From Argentina anserina (Eukaryota > Streptophyta > Magnoliopsida > Rosales > Rosaceae), in the NCBI RefSeq assembly GCF_933775445.1, contig NC_065875.1:868001-932000 (forward strand): DNA of 64,000 bases, in the 5' to 3' direction. A program made the position numbers and the translations under genes. Positions 26,239-37,400 of the stretch are shown here, in pieces. The first letter of the stretch is position 1. Each line of letters begins with the position of its first letter. Below the pieces are notes generated by a model, which did no database searches, was not told where the DNA came from, and saw only the letters and a program-made list of their open reading frames with translations.

Positions 26239-26824
26239 GAATCAGGTAGGGGTGGGCACGGGACGGGATGGGACGGGACGGGGCTCATCCCACGTCCCGT
26301 CCCACTCTTTTGAATCGGAACGGGATCGGGACGGGACGAGGGTTTTAAGAATGCATCCCACTCGGGATTAATCCCGGTTGGGACGGGACGGGATCGGGAC
26401 GGGACGGGACAAATCCCACCTTCATATGAAGTTAAATAAAAACATATTTTTTTACTTTTTCATTAACAAAATAACATTTAATAATGAAATTTTAACAAAA
26501 AAAATACATATTATGTTCAAAATATTATAATTTACTATTATTATTTGAGTTGATATAATTTTAGAGTTATTAATAACATAAATTAGTTTTATTTTGATAT
26601 AAATATATAAGAATATTTAAGTTTTCATTCAAGGTGGGACGGGACGGGACGAAGCGGGATAGAAATTATTTGTCCCACGTCCCGTCCCACTATTATGAAA
26701 CGGGACGGGATCGGGACGGGACGAACGTTTTTAGACCTCCGTCCCGTCCCGTCCCTACGAATTTCGGGACGGGATCGGGACGGGATCGGGATTTCCGTTT
26801 TTTATGCCCACCCCTAGAATCAGG
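26239..26824. mobile_element. hAT-type MITE (570 bp) with GAATCAGG target duplication
   Basis: The element runs from 26247 to 26816. Its ends are TAGGGGTGGGC and the exact reverse complement GCCCACCCCTA. It is flanked by GAATCAGG at 26239-26246 and 26817-26824, a perfect 8-bp target duplication. Just inside both ends are runs of a GGGACGGGAT-type motif, direct on one strand and inverted further in, which would fold into long hairpins. The centre is AT-rich. It has no coding capacity and sits inside the larger transposon. Confidence 0.93.
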
Positions 26825-26954
26825 TTCACTTATGTATATGAATCTACATTGTACTCACATGATTTTCTTTGTAATCGTTGGTTTGCTCAAAATGTCTTGT
26901 GTTGAACTTTTTTTGTGTTGCATTTTAGATATTGTAATGAATCTTTGGCTGCAG

Positions 26955-27164
<210 letters not shown>

Positions 27165-27680
27165 TGAGCTTCCAATCTTGTTGAGTTGTCTAAAAATGTC
27201 GTTTTAGGATTATGTAAGTGTATTTGTTATATTGTTCTCAATGTCTATAGTTTAGTATGTAACAAGAAGCTTGATATGGACTTATGTTTATTGTAAAGTT
27301 GATGGGATTTAGGTGTTCTAAATTTCTAATTGCTTGTTTTTAATCCAATTCTAGAATTTATTTTTATATAAACATATATTAACTATTAATTTACAAAACG
27401 TATCTAAAACGCTACATATTAGAAAAAACGTATCCCCGTATCATGCCGTACCCGTATCCGTGTCCCGTACCCGTACTGGTGCATCATAGGTGCTTGGAGA
27501 CGGACTTGAACCGGAGAAGCGGTAGAGCCGGAATTCTCACGAGGATTTGCTTGAGGAGCTCTTCGATATCGGCTACTGTTTCGGCTGACGACATTGATGA
27601 CATCTTTTTCATTTTTTGTATGCGCTCCGGATTTTCAGTCACAATTGAGAAAGAGACGGTGGTGACTGGTGACTGCTGAG

Positions 27681-27690
27681 TTTTATATAT
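27681..27690 (-). promoter_or_regulatory. TATA box of the split F-box pseudogene
   Basis: The minus strand reads ATATATAAAA about 70-80 bp before the start codon at 27612. A very similar TATA box precedes the intact F-box gene at 57529-58851. Confidence 0.5.
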
Positions 27691-27719
27691 CGTCATATCG
27701 CAGAACCAAAGCACTAAAA

Positions 27720-28433
27720 CGATGTCGTACGCTGACTCGAGTCCTTTTTTTTAGTTGATTTCGTTTCTGATAAATTATAATTAAAAATTAAAATATGTGT
27801 TCTTCTGACTCGTTAAATCTGTTCTGAGATGGAGGAGATAAACTTTTAAGATAAATTTCACATTTTGAAACCATATGACTATAATTATCTGAGGAGCTAA
27901 TTAATCACAAATAAATGGAGATTAAAGAACATAATTGGTAGCCTTGGAAGGTATTCTCAAACCTATATGACTAATAATCTCAGGAGCTGTGGAAGCTCAG
28001 CACTTTCTTCCTTGCACTTAAAATACAGTATTAGGGTTCCAAATCATCGAAATGTAGCATTGCCTGGGGCAAAGTCACAGATATGCCTCAAGATCCTCAT
28101 TCAAGTTAATAGAAGATCAGTTGGGAGCTATTAACCCAACGAACAATTAGACTAGCAGCAAAACTATAATTCTGAAACATTAAGTAGACTAGGCAGACGT
28201 TGGTTATGACAAACGATCGGACTTGTGCATTTCATATCGACTTCACTAATTGCTTCTCCCATATTTCATGGTTCAGTTCAGTTACACGAGGGATACTAGC
28301 TATTGACTACAAAACTGCTCCGACAGACAGTGGAACTGTCTGTTGGGGGGAGCTGACTACCTAATATATACAAGTAAATAAGGGTGATCATTGTTTTAAA
28401 CTAATTACATCAGGGAAAGCCTTCAAGGCATGC
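27720..28433. other. Intergenic stretch with a spacer block shared with 41182-41285
   Basis: The block at about 27799-27912 ('tctgactcgttaaatctgtt', 'gatggaggagataaac', 'gctaattaatcacaaataaa') recurs at 41182-41285. It looks like F-box spacer DNA copied with the gene family. The rest is probably the NRPE1 3' UTR and flank. Confidence 0.55.
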
Positions 28434-31400
28434 CTACTGTGTCTCCGGAGGGGTCTGACTGAAACTGGGATTCCGGGATCGGGGCTTGACGAAATACTGG
28501 GCATTGAATTCTTCAGCAAGTTCAGGATACTTTTCCTTTACCATATTTTGCAGGCATTTCCTGTAGGAAAAGTCCTCCTTGCGGCCATCAGTTGATATAA
28601 CAAAAAGGCATCGGCTTTCTTGATAGCTTCCATGTCTATCAACCTGGCACATGGATATATGAACAAGAACACCAACAGTCAACATGGATAATGACTTTAA
28701 AAACATCAACAGTCACATTTGTCAATATGAACAACAATGAGAACATAAAATACAGTAAAATGAGGAGAGTAATGTTATAACAAGTAAAATGATAGGGTAT
28801 ATATTTAACCAAAAAAATCGAGTAAAAATAATAATTCAGTCACATCTAGTGAATCTAATAAAGAACAGAACTATAGTTCTAAGAAAAGTAGGCAAGAGCA
28901 GAGTATACAGTCTTACCGTAAAATAGTCGATCCCAGAGCCCATCTTCACAGCTTTATCAGGGTGGAAATTGAATACTTTATCAAGGATGTATGTATGATC
29001 CTCATCTGAAAATCGATCTCCATCATTATACCTGGTTAAAAGGAAACAAAAACAAGGATTGAGAAGACCATCAAAGACCTATCAAACAACTATTGCAGAA
29101 AACATAAAGCCAACAATAGAATCATACAGTACAAGAATTCAGATATAACAATTGCAGTGAGATACTGTTCCTATATTTGACCATCTTTTCCTTATGGATA
29201 TTGGTGAGAAATACTGATATCCTCTAGAACATCTTCACAGGAAAACTCGTTTTGAAACATGTCAGACTTATTAATCTGAAGTATTCTTCATTCTGTCAGA
29301 CTTATTTTAATAATCCGAGTGCTGGTGAAGCGCAACATGCTTCATGGTTCACAAATTCAGTAACAATGAGATACAACCTCAACCTCTAAGTAACCCCAAC
29401 CTCTAAGTACTACAATCTGAACAGCAATTGATAAAAAGCAGCTTCTGAGTCCACATTTAGGAGAAATTAAACTACATTAAAAAAAAAGAGGAGAAATTAA
29501 ACTATAACGTTCAACATGCAGAATACAGAAAAAAGCCCCCCACACAACAATTGAGAGAACAACAAGATAGCACCTTCCTACAATTTACACAAGATCCAGA
29601 ACGGAAAATCAGGCAATTCAGAGGAGACAAAGCCATGGTGATGCTTAAAATATCAATACATCTTATAAATAGTCTGCAAACTTCTTAAGTTTTCCCTTGA
29701 AATAAATAGATTGTCCAGATCATTTCTCCAACAAGAAGAGAACTGTCCGGAATCTTTTTGTTTACAAGTTCCTTTTCCATCCAATACTATTATATTTTCA
29801 AGAAAAGTGATAGGAGGTGCAATACTAAGCACAACAAGTATGCATAAGAACATGAAAACTTACCCGGATTGATGCATTATTCTTCGAACAGAGAGCATAA
29901 TCGGCTCAATATGGGAAAGAACATCCTGCTCCTCAGAAGTGAAGGTATCTAATCTCTGGCGCGTTGTGGTGTATATTGCAGCCGCACTGGAGCCATCATC
30001 CGCCATTCCAGGAGGGCGATTGTTCTTACCCTTCCACTCCCCAGCATTTGAACCCCAGCCCCTGCCACCTTCAAAGCGTCTTCTCTTGTTTGCATCTCCA
30101 TTAGTAGCCCATACTTGATGTCTTTCATCCGCATTTCCATCTCCTACACTTGGAGAATCCCACTGATTCACAGTTGCAGGTTGAAAAGTACCAGCAGGCT
30201 TTTGCTGACCCCAAGCACCTCCAGCAATCTCAGGTGATGACTTTCGCTTTGATGAGGTATCAGCAAGCTTCTTCTGACCCCAAGCACCTTCAGCGATCTC
30301 AGGTGACTTTTGCCATGAGGTTTCAGCAGGCTTCTTCTGACACCAAGCACCCTCAACAATCTCAGGGGACTTTTGCCTTCCCCACCAAGCTCCGAGAGAT
30401 GAGGTACCAGCAGGCTTCTTCTGACCCCAAGCACCTTCAGAAATCTCAGGAGACTTTTGCCTTCCCCAAGTTTCCAGAGATGAAGTTCCAGAAGGTTTTT
30501 GCTGATCCCAAGCACCTTCAGCAATCTCTGGTGACTTTTGCCTTGATGATGTATCAGCAGGCTTCTGACCCCAGGCACCTTCAGCAATCTCAGGGGACTT
30601 TTGCCTTCCCCAAGCTCCGAGAGATGAGGTATCAACAGGCTTCTTCTGACCGCAAGCACCTTCAGAAATCTCAGGAGACTTTTTCATTCCCCAAGCTCCC
30701 AGAGATGAAGTTCCAGAAGGCTTTCGCTGATCCCAAGCACCTTCAGCAATCTCACGTGACTTTTGCCTTGATGATGTATCAGCAGGCTTCTGACCCCAAG
30801 CACCTTCAGAAATCTCAGGAGACTTTTTCCTTCCCCAAGCTCCCAGAGATGAAGTTCCAGAAGGCTTTCGCTGATCCCAAGCACCTTCAGCAATCTCAGG
30901 TGACTTTGGCCTTGATGATGTATCAGCAGGCTTCTGACCCCAGGAACCTTCAGCAATCTCAGGGGACTTTTGCCTTCCCCAAGCTCCGAGAGATGAGGTA
31001 TCAGCAGGCTTCTTCAGACCCCAAGCACATTCAGCAATCTCAGGGGACTTTTGCCTTCCCCAAGCTCCCAGAGATGAGTTATCAGCAAGCTTCTTCTGAC
31101 CCCATGCACCTTCAGCAATCTCAGTATCATCTTCTCTTGCAGTATTTTTCCCCCAAGCAGTCTTGGTCTTCAACTGTGATGGGGCATTTTCTTTAGTCTT
31201 GGTCCCCCATGCAGAGGCATCTTCTGTTGCCGATTTGGCTGTTCCCCAGGAAGATGGAGCCTCCTCTCTAGCAGTCTTAATCCCCCATGAAGACATGGTA
31301 TCAACTTGGGATTCTGCTGAAATGCCATCTTGTGTTCCAAGGTTGACAGCCCCCCAGTCTTTCCCACCAGTAGAAGCGGTGTTGATTGAATCCCAGCTTG

Positions 31401-34400
31401 ATTTTCCAAAAGCATTTTCAAAATTATCCGGGAACTCAATAATATCTTCAAACACTGGCTTATCAGAGCTACAGTTATGCTCTGGTGACAATGACACTTC
31501 TCCATTTTCATATTCTGGCACAAGATCATCAATTTCTGTTCCCAAAGCTGCAGTAGTTAATTCTTCTCCATTCACAGCATTCACCATATGTAGAAAGTTG
31601 AAAACATCTACCCCACCCTCTTCATTAAACCCTCCCTGAAAAAATCAATTAATATTTAGTTGTGTGGGCCATTCCAACAAAGAGTAAGACTAAATTGAAT
31701 TCTGAGAGTAACTCTTAGACAAGTGAATAGAAAATCATAATTACCTCTCTTGTGTCCCAGAGGATTTCGAACCTGGAGCCAGTACCAACAGCTACATGTT
31801 TACCCCACGAACATGATGCAACTATGCTCGACAAAGAATCCATGTGACACTTTTCAGCTGCTCTCTCAAAACATTTCTTTGGTGTCTACAACCAAATAAT
31901 GAAAACAAAACTTAGTTGCAGTTATATTTCATCTAAGCAGCAACTGTAGCCATTTTTCCCATCAAATTTACTTACAAACAATGTTGCTTCTGTAAATGGT
32001 ACTTGTATATTCAATGCGCGAGATAGTGCTTTATAACCACCGGGATTGAAGCCAACAAAATTTCCAGCGCATGTCATACTGTTTGCCAAGAGAATAAGAT
32101 GCTCTTTGAGAACACCTTTTGCCACCATTGCAACAGCTGTTGCGAGGCGCTGCATTTTCAAATCGCAAAATGTGAGCCCTCGAAAGAGTTGGTAAAATTT
32201 TCTCTCCTTTCTTTTCCTAAAAGGACAGCTGATAAAAGTTTTAACCATAAGTGTTAGATAAATTTTTATGCAATGTATAGCTTAGTAAACCCTCTTTATA
32301 TCCCAGAGGAACGAAGATGCCTAAGCAGAAGTGCAAACAACATCACTGGAAGGACATCTCATGGAAACTTAGTCACAAGAAGTTCTACAACAAAGACATG
32401 GAAGGTGAAAGGACAGAGTTGACTATTACTTGATAGTTATCGAAGTTACCAATTGATAAAGAAATATAAAATTTTCATCTACAGTTGAACAGCAATTTTG
32501 ACAAAACAATTTAACTGGTATTGTAAAAATGAAAATGTATCAACTCGATTTTCCTGACTTGATTAGTATTGTATATATCTTGCTGATACAACATTACTTG
32601 GGTTTCTAGCATAACGTAGAGTGTATTTTTTCCATCTTCTAAATAGAGTACAAGGAGTTAAAAATAAGAAGTCCTAGTCTACGTTTTAAATACGCAACAT
32701 TTGTGTCAATGTGAATTGAAAATAAGTACAAATATGTCACAATTTTGCTAAGCCATACACAGGATCGATCACCTATGAGTGTCTATACAAACAACTTCTG
32801 GTCAAGTCATTTAAAAAAATAAAAGGAAAATCAATAAATAAACACACAGAGAGAGTGAGAGAGAGAGAAAGAGAGATGACCCAATTAAAACATGATATGA
32901 CAAACCTCTCTCATCACCCCTACTATAAATTGCTACTATGAACTTAATTATAGTACCTGAACTGCTTGATCAAAAGCACAAGAAACCCCCAGCAATTTCT
33001 GAACTTGTTTGATGGCATATGGAATGGAGCGCCTGGTGTCAATCAAATGAAGCACTGGAAGACAGCAATCAAGGGTTATTCTCCACGCATCGCCACTTTG
33101 TTTGACCACCGACTTCTCCAGAACAACATCCAAAGCCAATTCACCCTTCAGAGATTTGTTTGGGCTTCTGATCCATGTTGTTGATTCTGAATTGATCCAA
33201 ATTATGTTCGCTGATGAAACTCGAGGATCACCTGTCCATTAAAAGAAGTTCTCCACTTATGAATAAAATGAAAATAATTTTGTTCTATACCAAAATTACT
33301 TCATTGCATGAAAGTCTCTTTTAAAGTTGCAAATAAAAGAAGAAATCCCTTGGTTTTGGATGTAAACTTAATCCTGAAGCGAGTTTTAGAAACATTGAAT
33401 TTCTATAAAAATGAAATGAAAAAAAAAACATGAACCTAATGAGTACAATCTCATAAGTCGAGGATATGAGGGAGTGCTAAAATCAAGTGATTTGGGGGAG
33501 TGTTTATTTACATTTATGCACACTGGAAGCACAAGTCGAGGATACAAATTGCAGGGAACCAACTCAGAAGGAAGTTATGTAAGAGTCACAAAACAACTGA
33601 AAGAGCAACATTCACTGCAAGATTTGTGAAATAGCCTCTAACTCTGAATTATATCAACACATCTTTTGTACAATTACTGTAAAAGTTACCTTTAATTACT
33701 GTTTCTAATAGAACTGGGCAAACAAAATCAGCCAAGATTTGTGAAATAGCCTCTAACTCTGAATTATTGAAATCTTGGTAGAAGAACATCAAGCAAGGAG
33801 ATCCAGATCCATTGCCAGCAGAAGATTGATAAAAACAGCAACACTCACTGTAAACAAGTAAGACTAAATCAATATGGAGTTTTCACTTCGATTCATATAC
33901 CAGTAGTTCTAATGTGCAGTACTACCATTACATGCACGACAGGGGAAAGATTAGATATATTTGATTTTGCCATATGCAGCCACTTCTGAATGAGTTGGGG
34001 ATATTGATCTTCTTTTGAAATGACATTTTTTAGGCTCTAGGCAACCTAAGCTCAGCATCAGCAGGAGTACTAGACTAAAAGGAAGCATTACATGGTATGC
34101 AACAGGGATGACATGCCTAGAGTTACTATGGATAGACTTTGTAGTTGTGGTGCCTTCTCTGTTATCTGTATTCAGCTCCTCTTTTCTATTTTTGTAAATC
34201 TGAATGAAGCTTCAAACCAAAATTTGAATAAAGAAAAAACTCAAAGTAAAATGTTCCCATCTTTTCTCCTAGAATTAAAATGCCATTTACCTCAGTGTCA
34301 TCTAACATTTTACAATATCATTCAGATTGGTAATCCATATAAATAAAAAATAAGAAATATGACAAGTATACCTAAATACAAGCCATATACAATAACCAAC

Positions 34401-37400
34401 CTGTACGACAAAACTATTCTTTTGAAAATGTCGCCGATGTTCGTCTTCTTCCCAACCTTCTTTCTTCGAAATGAACTGATACTTTCTTCGCATTTTTGAA
34501 GGATTTCATTCATTCCAAGATTTAGCTCCCGTATGAGCATCTGCTAATTATAGCTCTCGTTACTCCAAAGAATCAGGCAACAGTAACTTGGAAAAGGGGA
34601 ACTTAAATAAAAATTCATAAAAAAAAACAACTTTCACCTCATTCAAATGAACATGACCAACAAGGCCAGAGTCAATTTCCATGCTTCCTGCAGCTCGCTG
34701 ACCTTGATATCTGCATGCAAGAATTATTCATATGCATTTATGTATAGGCTTAAAAAAAGATGCGTATGTAAAGTCAGGAATGTAATTCAAGAGTCACACT
34801 ACAAGAACAATAGTTTTTATGCTAGACTAAAGAGAAGGTCAATACGATGCTAGTCAGACAAGGAACAGGACCAAAACATACCAAAGCAAATATGCCAAGA
34901 ATGAAACTACATTACGAACCAATTTGGCCTAAAGGATAGAAACATTTGAGCATGCATCCACAAAGCATTAGGTATATACCCTGACAAAGATATAGGAGGC
35001 CAACCATACTCAATTATAACTTAAAATTGAAGGAGCCAGAGCGTACTCAATCATAAAGTCGAGTGCAACATCTTTAAGGCTGACTTTTTTCAATTGATTC
35101 TTGACCAAATACGCCGCATGTTCTCTGCAGTACTTTCTTCCACAACCACAGTCATTCAGATACAAGATTACACGACGGTCAATGAGTTCATTCTTGAAAC
35201 TGACTTTGCAGAGTAATATTTCCTGAGCACAACAACAGAAAGTGTAAGTATATCATGATGAACATGGATGCATGGAGTACACAAAAATAAAAGTATAACA
35301 AAAAATAAAAAGAAGAAAAGTGGAGGAAAAAAATTAAGTAATAATAGAAGGTGACTGTCAATTTCATCAATCAAACCACCTACCTTCATAAGATCCCATG
35401 AAGAGTTGCTGCTTGGAGTAGAATCAAGAACTGCCTTGTATGCTGGATTTGACATTGCTGTTGCAGCTAACACACCCACAGGTTCACCAGCAGGAAACAG
35501 ATTTTGAGGACTAGATCCGCTCTTTGCTCCATATTCAAACTGAACAATAGAATTACTGCACACATTCCGCACGGTGCCATCGTAGCAAATGACAACATCC
35601 CGCAGAGTTGCCATTAGGTTTTTGAATAGTGTGCCGGGTTCAAACAACCCTTTTGAGGAGCGAACAATTACTTCTCTTGTAGCAATGGAATGAATCATTC
35701 CCTCAACCGGATCCAACCCATGAACAAAACCACTATGAACCAATCCAAATTCTGCAGAGTATCCACAATGTTAGATGGATACTTGCTCTTATGCAGTGAG
35801 CTCACATCCTCAACCAATGTTTTTGAGTAAAGTTTCCCCTGTTCATACAGTTGCCGGCCTAGGAACCCAACTTGTTGAACCACTTTGTTCATAGCAGAAT
35901 CACTCTTAGAGTCAATTAAATCACCCAATGCCGATGAATTTAATATAAAGTTCGAAACTGGTCCTTTAACTTTTCGGATGAGATTCTCCAATTGCATCTC
36001 AACAAGCTCGTTGTATACTCTCCTCATATGGTACAACAAAGGAGAAATATCCTTAAAGCCCTTGTGAATGTCTCGTATAGATACCTTAGGCATAGCAAAA
36101 TCTTCCAAACCCACACTGAACCCTTCTGAAAATATATTCTCCACTAGCAATGGCTGCATAGAATTAAAGAAATTGAGAACATCTTCAGCACTTTTCTCGA
36201 AGAAGATAGAGGTACCAATGTCATTGATAACAGCTGGTACAAGGCTTGTAGTACAATCAAGCTTGAGGACCTCGCTATCCTTGACCAAGTGCCTGTCCCC
36301 AGAGGACTCAAAGTGAGGAGGCAGTGCAGCCTGCAATATCTGCAAAGCAGTCCAACACGGAACTGCCGAATTAGCTCTCAATAAAGCTGGCTCTGGCAAG
36401 GAGGACGAAACAAACATGGCCAACTGCTGCATTGCTTCTTTGTTGAAAAAATATTTCTTAAACATCATCTTTAACGACAAAAGAGAGTCAGTGGCCAGTT
36501 GCAAATTGGGCTTGCCACTGTGAGAGCTAAGCAATTGTTTCTCTACTGAGAAAAGTTCCATCACTTCTGCCTTCGCTGCAAAAGACTGGGGATAGAACAA
36601 GTGAATGCAATCTCCATCAAAGTCAGCACTCAGTGGTCCACAAATCAGAGGATTAATCTTTACCACCTTGTCCTCATGCACATAAACTTGCAATGCTTGC
36701 AGAGAATGTTTATGTGTCGTGGGAGGCCTATTGACAAAAACAAGATCCCCATCAATTATCCTCCTATGCACCACTTGACCGGGCCTCAGAAATGTGTGCC
36801 CCTTTGAACCTTCTCTTAACGAGTAAGTTGATGAACCATCGACGTACGTTAGGCATAATTTCTTATCTACCAGCTCTTGAAGACGCCTAATATTATGCAC
36901 ATTAACCTTCTCCTCAAAAGTTATTCTCTGGGCTATTTCATAGGGGATCCCAACTTCATTCACCCTTCTATATGCATCCCCCGTAATCACCGTGCGGGAA
37001 GAGAATCCTGAACCCTTTCTTATAAACAATGTCCTCATCTTTTCAAGCCATTGTTTTGTCGAAGATTCACTGAGCTCCTTGGTCCCACCAAATCTGACAT
37101 CACTCTCACGTGTGGCCTTTCCTGTACCCCTCACTTGAAGATACTGATCAACTGCTGCTTGCAGCCTATTAGCTTCCTCAATTTCAGTGACAAAATTTGC
37201 TGGACCAGACCTTGACCTACTGATATCTTCAGCTTCTTTTAGAACTTTTTTTAGCATTGATATTGAAGGATCCTGGATAAGGATATGCACAAATGCTAGT
37301 TAGTAGTAAAATGAACACTTTAGTGTATAAAATCTTTTTCTTAAGCACTCCAATCAAAATGAATAAGGTTTATTATTATGCCAACCAACCTACCGCAGAC

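Noticed and set aside
30150..31196. 348-codon open frame on the plus strand opposite NRPE1 exon 15
   Set aside because: It follows exactly the coding minisatellite of the minus-strand gene. The repeat unit lacks stops in this frame by composition, and the 'protein' has no domain. NRPE1 homology decides for the minus strand.
35735..35772. A short intron in NRPE1 to explain the frame change
   Set aside because: The only GT...AG pair is 31 nt apart, too short for a plant intron, and splicing it leads to a stop rather than the conserved frame.
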